From: Dioscorea cayenensis subsp. rotundata
Lineage: Eukaryota; Streptophyta; Magnoliopsida; Dioscoreales; Dioscoreaceae
Assembly: GCF_009730915.1 (NCBI RefSeq)
Contig: NC_052489.1
Coordinates: forward strand, 29,815,916 to 29,879,915
Length of the DNA: 64,000 bases
Reading direction: 5' to 3'
Of the stretch, positions 1-10,290 are shown piece by piece. A model generated the notes under the pieces. That model had not been told where the DNA came from and did no database searches. It worked only from the letters and a program-made list of their open reading frames with translations. The translations under genes were made by a program, and so were the position numbers. Every line of letters starts with the position of its first letter. Position 1 is the first letter of the stretch.

Positions 1-384
1 GTTATGTTTGTTTGGGTGTATGCACTTATAAATGCTATTGATTTATGAGATAGGGCCAAGGATTTATGATCATTGGCTACATTAATGGGGGATAAATTAT
101 TTTTCATGGAAGATGTTCATTATTTTTTTTTCAAAAATGTTTTTTAAAAAATACTAAAGCATATTATTTTTTTAATAACTCTGATTTTGTTAGAATCACA
201 ACCAATTAATCATGTTTTTTTTTCTCTATGTTCGAAAAATCAAATCCAATTAATGGTGCTTCAAATTAAATTTTAAGTTTTTAAAAGATTTTAATTTGTT
301 TAGCATTTAGGCTGTTCATTAACTAATTTAATTTTTTATTACATCACATTCTAACAAAGGCATGAAAGAAAATAATACAGTAAC
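1..384. other. AT-rich left flank, no gene seen
   Basis: AT-rich sequence with several poly-T runs and no supported open frame. It is the left flank of the CACTA element that begins at 385. Its last three bases (AAC, 382-384) match the three bases after the element. I see no homology to the LINE fragment that lies on the other side of the element. Confidence 0.6.
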
Positions 385-2202
385 CACTACAACAAATTCA
401 ATTTTTAGTGATAAACAAAAGTTATCACTAAAAGCATTCATTTTAATCACAATTAGTAATAGTAGTAAATTTTAGAAGTCGTCACCTCCCGTCACAAATA
501 CCTCCGATGCTAAAATAAGAGTGACCATTTCAGACAAATGGTCACAATTACTCCATATATTTGTGACCAATTTCAGGATACTAACAAATTTAATATTTGT
601 GACAAACCGATGTGGCTACAATAACCTTATTTATTTATGTCAATTTTTTTGACACAAAAAAATTTTAATTGTGATTAATAAAGTGCTCACAATAATTTAT
701 TCAGTTGTGTCAATTTTGTTGACACAAGAAAAATGCTAAATTGTAACGAAAAAGTCGTCACAATAATCTATTTTATTGTGACAAAATTGTTGACTCTGAA
801 AAAATTCAATAATGACAAAATGTTTTTGTCAATAGTAATATTTTTATTAGTGACCACTACTTTATTACTAATATTACTTTAAGATATAGTTATATGTTTA
901 TATTGTCACAAATAAAATTATTAATTTTAAAATAATATTGTCACTTAAATAAAAATTATATTATGCTAATTTTTTCACTAATATAATTAATTATTTGTGA
1001 TAAATATAAAGTTATATTTTCGATATTTTTTTTAAAACAAATTTTTAGTAGCAAAAATATTGTCACACAAGCAAATAAAGTATTTAATATTATATGAAAA
1101 CAAATAAATACATGTCATCACAATATACGAAATTCAATTTTGAATATATAAAATTGGAATTTTTGATATCCAAAATACAATTATAAAATTATCCTTAAAA
1201 AAAAGATTATAAAATTATCCTAAATTTGGAGATGAAGTACTCTTTTATGCATTTGAATCTTCACTTTTACTTTTCATCCTCAACTTCGGCTAGAATTTGA
1301 CTCCTTTATTGGGACTTTAATGTTATTCACTTTCCTTGATGTTTATTCTGCACATTTAGGGAAAAAGTAAGAACCTAATGAAATAATTTTAAAAATTAAA
1401 AAAATTCTAATTTAATTAAACTTTCATATCATTGTTTCTTCTCAATTGAGACAAATTCCATGTTGCATTTGGCTTTTGTGATTTTCAATAGTAAAAAAAT
1501 CATCAAAAAAAAATCACATAATCAAAATCTAAATAATATATTCCTATGATGAACTTGAATCCAAGATTTAAAGTATCGAAAAAGAAACACTAACAAACAA
1601 TCATCATTGAAAAAATTCATAAAACCTAACTTTGAAGATTAGAAAACGCAAAACAAAAAAAAAAAATAATTATCTCGTATCCATTGCATAAAATAAGCAA
1701 AAGAATTTAAGAAAATAAAACTAAGCAAATCTTGTGGCCATCAATAACATGTATCTTTACATTAAAGGTTAGTTGAGTCACTTTAATTCTTCTAATCAAA
1801 TGAAGGTGAACCCTTGCCATTGATCTCCATAGGCACATAATTACTCGAGGCATCATTCTTTTTATATGTTAAATTCATTGAAGATATATCTTTTTAAATT
1901 TTAATTTTTTTAAAAAATTATATAATCTAGATTTTGTTTTGTGAGATTTGGTAAATCTCTATTTAATTTCAATTTTTAAAATCTTTCTCTATTCCTATAA
2001 ATCCTAGGTATAATCAAAATTAAAAGCTTGTTTTCTATCACTTAAAATATCAATTTTAGGGATTGGGTAAACAATAACAACTGCAAAACAATGAATTCGG
2101 AGGATATTTTTCTTATTGATTTTTATTTCATATTTTTAAAATTAGAATAGTTTTTCTTTTAAAATTTGAATAGTCTTTCTTGTAAAAAAGACGTTTATAT
2201 AA

Positions 2203-2233
<31 letters not shown>

Positions 2234-4094
2234 TATCGAATTTGATCCTAAAATATGTTAAATATACTTTAGATTTTTTTGTGACAATATTTAGTAGATA
2301 TTAATAGTTGGATTTTTCATGACAAAAAATGTGATCACAAAAAAATAAAATGACCATTGTCGAAGAACACTTTCGTCACAACAAATAAAAATATTATTTA
2401 CGACACTATAGGTATATTAATAGTGACAACGTAATTGTTTGAGATCCTAAATAGTCACAAATATAACAGTTTTATTAACAAAAAAAAATCATCACAATTA
2501 ACTTAAACAATAGTGTTAATTAATTTTTTTATCACAAAAAACTTCATATTTGCGACAAAATGATTGATAGTTACAAAAAAAAAATCATGATGATATAATT
2601 TTGTAGTACAAGCATAATTTACTTTGTATATTAAAATTAGATTGGAGAAAGTCCGGCCTATATTTATACTATTTTTTTAATTTTTTTTGTTACTTTTGGT
2701 ATTTTTATGTGAAAAATAGTTGTTTATTTGGTAAATGATTGATATATATATATATATATAATATTTTTCTTTGCATTGTAGATACGGGGCTACACCATTG
2801 TATCCAAAATTATCGACACAAAAGGTAAGATGTATAATTGTGATGGATACTAGATTGTCACAATTAAAATTGTAATAGTGACAAAATAATTAGATGTCAC
2901 AACTAATCTAAACTATTGTGTCGGTTAACTTTTTTAGCAAAAAAAAGCCAATAGCATGGTTAAAAAAATTAATTTTTATGGCAATATCTAGTGGGCACTA
3001 AATGGCAATGATTTAAAAACCGGACCGGACCGGCCGGTTCAACCGGTTCAACCGAGAACCGGCCGGTAAACCGGTCCGGTTAGTAATATATACTACAAAA
3101 GAACCGGACCGGCCTGTTCAACCGGTTCAACCAGTGAACCGGTGAACTGGTTGGACCGGACCGGTTAATTTATTAATTTAATTAATTTATTTAATTAATT
3201 TATTTTATAATTAAAAACTTATATCAACTTAATAAACTAATTAACTCCGTCCAAATTTTAAAAAGACAAAAAAGTCAAAAAAATAAAAAACAAAATGCAT
3301 AAAAAATATCAATATATTATAATTTATTATTATTAATTTATTATGATTAACTTATAATTTTACACTAATCAATAATTAAACTCATTAAAGTTAAAGTGTT
3401 AAACCAAATATTTGAATGGTTTGGTTTTAATTTTTTAATCATTATTGTTGTTGTTGTATACTTGTAGACTTATATTTTATTTAATTCTTTATTTTTCAAT
3501 ATTTGTTGTATAGTTGTATTTTTGTATATTTGTATTTTGAAAATTTTAATTTTATGTAAAGTTAAAACTTTATGACCTTATAAAGGTAATTTAAATTTGC
3601 AATATGTAATTTTGTATCTTTTTTTATTATTTTTTCTTTATTTTTGAAATTATTTTTTACTTATTTTTAATGTTTTTTAAATTTTTAAATATTTATTTAT
3701 TTGAAAAAATTAAATCCGGTTGAACCGGCCGGTTCAACCGGTTCAACCGGTTGGACCGGAACCGGTTGCTTAACCGGTTCGACAACCGGTCCGGTTATTA
3801 AAACATTGCTAAATGGTTGAATTTTTTGTGACAAAATTATTGTAACAAAAAATATATGTTGAGTGATGGAGAATACTTTCTTCACAATAAATAAAGATTT
3901 ATAGTGACAACAATATTTCTTGTCACAATTTCATATCATTCTCATCAAGAAATTTTTAACATAGTGAAAAAAATATACAATTAAGTTAAATAATAGTGTC
4001 TATTAAATTTTTTGACACAAAAAACCTAATATTTGTGAGAAAATAACCGCGTGACACAAAAATATTGTCACTAAAAATCTTAACTCTTGTAGTG
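385..4094. mobile_element. Non-autonomous CACTA (En/Spm-type) DNA transposon
   Basis: The left end reads CACTACAACAAATTC and the right end, read inward on the minus strand, reads CACTACAAGAGTTAAG. Both are followed by TTTTTAGTGA. The 5'-CACTA terminus is the hallmark of the superfamily. The trinucleotide AAC occurs directly outside both ends (382-384 and 4095-4097), the 3-bp target duplication expected of CACTA. Both subterminal zones (about 400-1100, and 2280-2960 with 3820-4080) are packed with direct and inverted copies of a TGTGACAA / TTGTCACA motif, like the subterminal transposase-binding repeats of En/Spm. The interior (about 1150-2270) is AT-rich and has no transposase frame, so the element cannot move by itself. 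A hAT-like element is nested at 3006-3808. Confidence 0.88.
3006..3808. mobile_element. Nested hAT-like non-autonomous element rich in AACCGGTT
   Basis: The 8-bp sequence CTAAATGG lies directly on both sides (2998-3005 and 3809-3816), the target-duplication length of the hAT superfamily. The left terminus is CAATGATTTAAAAACCGG and the inverted right terminus is CAATGTTTTAATAACCGG, followed on both sides by ACCGG repeats. About 150 bp at the left end and 90 bp at the right are arrays of AACCGG and GGTTCAACCGGTT units that can pair with one another. The middle is AT-rich with no coding frame. It inserted into the CACTA element and is therefore the younger of the two. Confidence 0.82.
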
Positions 4095-4097
4095 AAC

Positions 4098-4680
4098 ATA
4101 TCTGGGCATTTTTCTCTCATGTCTTAGATTCAAATTCTTCTCCACAGTCAATCCCTTTACTTTGGACCACTTGGTTACCATCTCTTATCTCTCAACACCG
4201 AATCCTCTGGGACCTCATCTCCTGAGCAATCTTGTGGAATATCTGGATTGAACGAAATACTCGTATTTTTCACTTGAATGCTTTACCGCATTACAACATT
4301 ATTTTTAAAACCGCTAATATGCTTTTTTCTTGGTTCTCAACAGCTGCTGATAGACATCAGCAATCACTCAATGAAGCTTCTCAGAAATTAAGCACTCACT
4401 CAACTTCCTTAGTGCCAGAGTCTCAAATTCAGCTGGCGACTCTGACCCCGATGATTCTCAGTAGTAGGCACTCCTTCTGTTTGTCTAGGCAGGTCTGAGA
4501 TGCCAGACAGTGTCTTTCGCCTACTAAGATTCTTCTTTTCGCTTGTCCTTTTTCTTTTGTTGTTTTTTATATCTCCTTACTCTGGTGAGAGATGTTCCCT
4601 ACTTTGTACTATCGTTCTTTTATTTTAATAAATCAGTAATTTATCCACATTTATTTAGAAATAATAAAAATAAAAATAAT
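4098..4680 (+). mobile_element. 5'-truncated LINE 3' end (ORF2 C-terminus and tail)
   Basis: Translation from the CACTA border gives HIWAFF, then after an in-frame stop WNIWIERNTRIF, which matches the C-terminal zinc-ribbon/RNase H-like tail of ORF2 in the other LINEs here (IWAFF and WNIWLERNNRIF in LINE-C). An open stretch runs 4232-4498. The 3' untranslated part ends in AATAAATCAGTAATTTATCC and an A-rich tail near 4680, like the common 3' end of this family. The fragment begins within a few bases of the CACTA right end. It is a dead remnant. Confidence 0.75.
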
Positions 4681-4934
4681 CCAGTATAATAAACTCAAAA
4701 TATTAGATTGAGCCTCCACACCAACAATGTACCATACATTCCTACAACATCAATTGAAGAGTTGACAAATATCAAACGATAATAAATTAATATATTCCAT
4801 ATAATTTTTTTTTTGGAACGAATAGGGGACAAGCAATCCCCAATATCAAAGGCACATATAAAAGTAAACCATTTATGTTTTTTGAATCTCCTCCAAACTT
4901 TAAATACGAGAAATGGTGAGCTACATGACTTTTT
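4681..4934. other. Spacer between LINE fragments, nothing recognised
   Basis: AT-rich sequence with a poly-T run at about 4804-4815. No supported gene. Open frames on both strands here are low-complexity. Confidence 0.5.
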
Positions 4935-5125
4935 CATTTTTGAAAAAAAGTGGATAAACCATCGGTTTATTAAAAAAAAAGAAAGAAAAAAAAAAGAATA
5001 CAACAGGTACATAAAGAAGAATAGACATAATTTAGAACAAGAAGTAGTTTGAGATCTCTCACCCGCGGCGAGGCACTCAGAACAAGAAAAAAGAGAAAAG
5101 AAAGAATAAACTAGAACTGTTCTCC
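4935..5125 (-). mobile_element. LINE 3'-UTR fragment
   Basis: Read on the minus strand this ends in AATAAACCGATGGTTTATCC followed by ACTTTTTTTC, the shared 3' terminus of the LINE family in this window (compare 18040-18090 plus strand and 57630-57660 minus strand). Only the terminal 3' untranslated region is present, so it is a very short 5'-truncated insertion. It lies just downstream of the BAHD pseudogene. Confidence 0.6.
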
Positions 5126-5227
5126 ATTCCATATATATATTTTATTTTGATCACAAGCAAGATTTTATTTAACCATCAAACTTAACAGTGCTCCAAAAGA
5201 AACTGATTAGCCAGACGAACTCTAACC

Positions 5228-6537
5228 CTAATCCAAAGAGTGAGATATCTCCCTAAATTTCGTTGCATGCTTTTCAAGCAGAGAAAGAAAAACATCCACG
5301 CCACCATCCGGAGACAAAGAAGGGATGAGGATTGACAATCCTTCAAAAGGCATCCATGTCAACGAAATACCACAAAGCTTCCCACCTCCACCAAAATCAA
5401 CCACATCGAACACAAGCCCTAACCAGCTATCAACTTCCATATTTGGTGACAGCACATTATCGGGCTTCTCATTGCAAGCCACAAGATCTCTATCTCCGTA
5501 AACTTCACCAAAGTTAATAAACGACCGGAAATAATCATCTCCCATAACTCTCACCGCCTCACGAACAATCCCCGCTGCAGTCGTCACCCCTCCTTCAATC
5601 AATGCCCTTCCTTTTGTTTTCGGATATACATTCAAAGGCAAGTTACCGAAAAACTCCAGTGGCACCGGAGGCTGTAATCGACGCCGGACATTGACTGGTA
5701 CACTCAACATAGTACACTCCTCATCATCCAACTGTCGTGCTATCGTCACTTTCCTCCATAGATACCCTGCTAGTGTCTCAAACGTGGTGTGTGTTTCAGT
5801 GTTTAATTTATTGGTCTGAGCTTTGAGCTTCATGATAAAGTCCGGAGAAAAGTGTAACAGACAAGTTGGTGATCTCACTAGGATCAACATCAGTCCCTAG
5901 TGATATTAATAAACTCATTTGGTTGAGGAGATAGGGGCATGAATTCACTCCCCCAGATGATCAAATTGCACCGGATGGGGATCCCTAGGCTTGAGCCATG
6001 ACCCGATCATAGACCGGAAGTGGATCAATGGGGATACCACGCACCATCTTCCCCCATGCTACCAAGAAAGAGACCATGGACTCGGCCGTCGACACGGTGG
6101 TGGGCAGGTGACGCCAATGACCGACCCAGCCCGTACTAGAACCGATTGAGCTGAACTTATAGTAAGTGCTTTGCGTCATTGACATCAGGATGGAGGAGTC
6201 TGAAGATCGGTGAGGGAGTGAGAGGCAGGTGATCTTCTAGTTTGGATGAGACAGTAGCCTCAACGACGAGCGCACCTCCATCAGGTCTTCCGACAGTAAG
6301 AGAAGGGCGGCCACGTGAGTCAGTAGAGATGTTGGCGGTGAGAGTTGGGAAGTGGACGAGGGTCTTGGAGAGGCCGGAGATGATGCCAACGTTGGTGGAG
6401 GTGGGAGGAGTGAAGGCATAGAGGACGGCGATGTGGTAGTTGAGGGCAAAACGGTCGAAGATGGTGAAGGGAACGTCGGAAGGGTGAAAGATGGGGCTTG
6501 TGAGGATGATGGAGGAGTTTGTCACCTTCACTTCCAT
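5228..6537 (-). pseudogene. BAHD acyltransferase pseudogene (agmatine coumaroyltransferase-like)
   Basis: BAHD enzymes move an acyl group from a CoA thioester to an alcohol or amine in the cytosol. The start MEVKVTNSSI (ATG at 6535-6537), the central motif HHRVDG (6085-6102, the HxxxDG catalytic motif), FETLAGYLWR, FFGNLPLNVYP, NMEVDSWLG and the end HATKFREISHSLD line up in family order over about 430 residues. The style is closest to hydroxycinnamoyl amide transferases of the agmatine coumaroyltransferase/HCT-like group. It is broken: in-frame stops at 6157-6159 and 6136-6138, a frameshift between HHRVDG and SMVSFLVAW, and several further shifts and stops around 5870-5990. The DFGWG structural motif reads DFGGG. 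A decayed gene copy is the best reading; sequencing error cannot explain so many lesions. Confidence 0.85.
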
Positions 6538-6694
6538 TAATTTGTGGGATATGAATTCTATGGGTTCTTGTTCTTTGTTTTGTGTGAATGGAAGGGGGTA
6601 GAGAAAGAGATAATGATTTATAGATGGTGAACTAGGGTGGAATAGCGGGACCCAGTCTGGTCGCACTACCTACGTGGGTAAAGACTGTTTGTCA

Positions 6695-9600
6695 GTTGAC
6701 TTTTTTTGTTAAAGGGGAATTTCAATTGGCGTTGTACTGCACTGTATGGACCAACTGATCGTAACTTTAAGCTGGCTTTTTGGGATGAGCTGAAATCTTA
6801 TCGGGGATCTCAGGGTATCCCCTGGTTGATTTGTGGGGGACTTTAATGTGATATTTTCGGAGGAAGATAAATTGTTTGGACCTTGTAATTTAGCGGACAT
6901 TAGACTTCCGAATGACTTTCTACAGGATCTTAATTTACTGGAACCGCCCACTGTCGGTAGGCGGTTCACTTGGACTAACGGGCAGGAGAATCCGAACTGG
7001 GTTAAGCTTGACCGTTTTCTTGTCAGCTCTGATTGGTTGGTGCTCTTTCCCAAGTTGATTCAAAAATGTCTCCCTAGATTGGGATCTGACCATATTCCAA
7101 TTCGTTTGGAGGTCGGTCTTCTTTCCTTCAATACTAAGCCTTTCCGTTATGAATTGATGTGGTCTTCGGCGGAGGGATTCAAGGAACTTGTTAATCAGTG
7201 GTGGGAATCGGAGTCACCCGTGGGCTGTGGTGAGTTTGTGATGGCCAAAAAAATGACCGCCTTGCGGGTCCACCTGCGGCGTTGGGCCAAATTATCTTTT
7301 GGCTCTATCAAGCTGAAGAAATTAGATCTGTTGCATGAACTTGATAAGGTTGATGTCTTGAAGGAGTCCAGAAGGTTGGAACCTAGGGAAGTTCAGCATG
7401 AACAGGATCTTAGGGACAAAATTGGTGAGTTGCTTAAGCTCGAGGAGATCTATTGGAAGCAGTGCTCGCGCTTACAGTGGTTGAGAGAGGGAGATGACAA
7501 CACAAAATTCTTCCATGCGGTGGCAAATGGGCGCAAAAATAGAAATTCCATCGCCCTTTTGAGACATGATGGTTGTGAGGTCATCAATCCCCGTGCTATT
7601 GGTTCCATGTTTGAGGAATGTTTCAAAAGTCAATTTGGGACTAGGAGGGCTACTAGATATAATGTGGATCTACATAATTTGCTGGCTCATAAGTCCCCGG
7701 TGAACTTATTGTCATTAGAAGACCCCTTCTCCATTGAGGAGGTGAAGTCCGCTGTTTTTGAATTGGGTGGTGATAAGGCTCCGGGCCCGGATGGCTTTTC
7801 TATCCAATTCTTTAAGCAATTTTGGGAGACAATCAAACTTGACCTTTTTCATCTCTATAAGGACTTTTTTGCGGGTCGGGCCAACCTTGAGAGGATTAAT
7901 TGGGCGAGTATCGCTCTTATTCCTAAAGTGGCGGGTCCAGAAGGGCCGGGTGATTATAGACCCATTAGTCTCATTAATTCCACGCTAAAAATCCTCTCTA
8001 AATTATTGGTGTCTAGGCTTGCCAAAGTTATGAATGTGTTGGTGGATGTGGAGCAATCGGCCTACCTTAAAGGTAGGTGTTTACTAGAGAATGTGCTCTG
8101 GCTAATGAATTGTTATTTAGCATTCATAAGCGTAAATTACCGGGGCACATCCTTAAAGTTGACTTTGCTAAGGCTTTTGATCATGTGGATTGGGATTTCT
8201 TGCTGGATTTGCTTAAAGTGAGGGGTTTTGGCGAGCGGTGGATTGGTTGGATTAAAAGCATTTTGGTTTCCTCTAAGGCAAACATCCTGATCAATGGATC
8301 TCCAAATGGCTATATTCGCTACATGCGAGGGCTCAGACAGGATGATCCCTTGTCCCCCCTTTTATTCATCTTGGTTACTGATGTCCTAAGTGCGATGTTT
8401 ACCCATGCGCTAAATTCAAAGGTCTTAGTAGGAGTGCCTCTGGGAAACTTTAAGAGTCGGTGTAATCTTCACTTTGCGGATGATCTGTTGGTCTTGACGA
8501 CGGGTGGGCTGGAGGATCTTAGAATCATTAAATTACTTCTTCTAGTTTTTGAGGGCATGACTGGTCTTGAAACCAATTTCGCGAAGACTTGTCTCTTCTC
8601 TAGTAAATGGGGCGAGCTTCCGGCATTGGATGCGGCTGAGACGTTACAATGTCAGGTTGGTCGGCTGCCAGTTACTTATTTGGGTTTACCAATCTCGGGA
8701 AAGCGGCCCCGGCGCCAGGACTGGGAGGGATTGATATTCAAAATGAAAAGTAGGCTTGCATCTTGGAAAGGAAAATTTCTTTCTCTAGGTGGAAGATTAA
8801 CGTTGGTTAAATCAGTTCTTTCGGCTCTGCCTACTTACTGGATATCTGTCTTCCGTCTTCCCTCTTGGGTGATCAGAAACATTGATAGGATCAGGAGAGA
8901 TTTTTTGTGGACTGGTCCGGATATTGACAACCCGTCTTGTAGGTTAGTCAGCTGGAAGAGTCTCTGTAGGCCTCGTGATCTAGGAGGGTGGGGGATTTTA
9001 GATCTGTCCACTTTTAACCAGGCGCTTTTAGGCAAATGATGGTGGAAATTCTTGTCTATCAGGAATTGGTGGATTGCGGATGTGATTAAGTTCAATTATG
9101 CTTTGTCGCACTGGGATTTGTTCCCTAGGAGGTCAAGCCGATTCTCATTCTTCTGGAAAGGAGTTTTTAGCAATGTGCCTGCACTGAGGGCGTGTATTTC
9201 TCATGGGATTCGTTCCGGGAGGGAAACTTCCTTTTGGAAGGATCCCTGGTTAAATGATGTTGCCCCTATGTTTATTTGGCCAGAGAGTTTTTTTCCTCCC
9301 GGCAACAAAACGGGACGGTACATGACTGTGCTCAAGTGTTGTCTTCTATACCTTTCTTGGAATTTTCGGGTATCCAGCGATTTATTGACCAACTCAATGC
9401 TGGGAGCGACGGGGAGAGGGATATTAAAACTTGGAAGCTCACCAAAGATGGTGATTTTTCAGTTAAGTCTTTTTACTTATTTTTGAAGGACGGGGGGTTG
9501 CGCTACCCTGTGGCCAGGTTCTTCTGGAAAAGCAAATGTTCGAAAAAGATTAATCTTTTCAATTGGTTGGCCTGGAAAAACAAAATCCTAACACTGGAGA

Positions 9601-10290
9601 ACCTCCAGTCGAGGAGGTGTAATCGAATGCCTACGGCTACTTGTGTGTTATGTCATTCTGGCATCGAATCAGTTGATCATCTATTTCTCCATTACTCTTT
9701 TGTTTGCCGCATCTGGGATTAATTTACGTGTTTGCTGCAATTACCTGAACCACCGATATCTTTAGTTACCTTGTGGGATTCTTGGAGGATGTCTGTTCGA
9801 CATTCTCTAAGGGTCATTGGGGATCTTGTGATTAAAGCTATGTTGTGGAATGTTTGGCTTGCTCGAAATGATTGTATTTTCAATGCCACTGTTCTGCATG
9901 TCCATACTGTGATTCTGAGAATTGATCGTATGGTTTTGCTATGGTGTTCTTCATTTTCAGATCGCTCTCATGAAAAGATGGCTGACTCCTTGTCCAGTAT
10001 CAGCCGGAGCTTGGAGTTCTTAGGACCCCGCGCTGAGGATATGTCTGAGACTCCGACGACCGGGGAGACACTTTTGCCAAGCGAGGAGTGGGTGTTGGTT
10101 TGGTGGTCTTGGGTGGGAAGAGTTCTTCCGGCCTCCGTGGGGTTTTGTGTGGGTTGTTTTGTAACCACTACTAGTGGTTCTGTCTGTGGGTTGGTGTTGT
10201 TTTTCTTTCTCTACTTTTGGTAGAGGTTTGTACTGAGTTGGTCTTTTTCAATGAATGTGGTTTATCCATTTTTTTAAAAAACAAAAAAAA
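6695..10290 (+). mobile_element. LINE-A, 5'-truncated L1-type retrotransposon
   Basis: Contains most of an ORF2 (endonuclease, reverse transcriptase, C-terminal zinc-ribbon region) and a 3' untranslated region ending in GAATGTGGTTTATCC and an A-rich tail near 10290. ORF1 and the first part of the endonuclease are missing, the usual product of incomplete reverse transcription at insertion. The exact left border is uncertain (about 6690-6720). I found no convincing target-site duplication. It sits just upstream of the BAHD pseudogene start, in the opposite direction. GC content is visibly higher than in the flanking spacers. Confidence 0.85.
6716..10223 (+). pseudogene. LINE-A ORF2 remnant: AP endonuclease / reverse transcriptase
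   Basis: Would nick target DNA and reverse-transcribe the element RNA. In order: the endonuclease motifs CGDFNVIFS, GRRFTWTNGQ and GSDHIPI (about 6830-7110), a linker, the reverse-transcriptase motifs KAPGPDGF (about 7770), YRPISLIN, the catalytic FADD box (8473-8484, in place of the usual YADD), TYLGLPISG, then the cysteine-rich region CVLCHSG (about 9640) and WNVWLARND near 9850. The frame is broken by a shift near 8095, a TGA at 9037-9039, a shift near 9330 and a stop near 9720, so no full protein can be made. It continues as open frame to 10223. Confidence 0.85.

Noticed and set aside
4695-5132. 145-codon minus-strand frame.
   Set aside because: Phe/Ser/Leu-rich translation of a LINE 3'-UTR fragment and poly-T tracts, with no family resemblance.
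6709-7053. 114-codon minus-strand frame.
   Set aside because: Antisense to the LINE-A endonuclease coding region.
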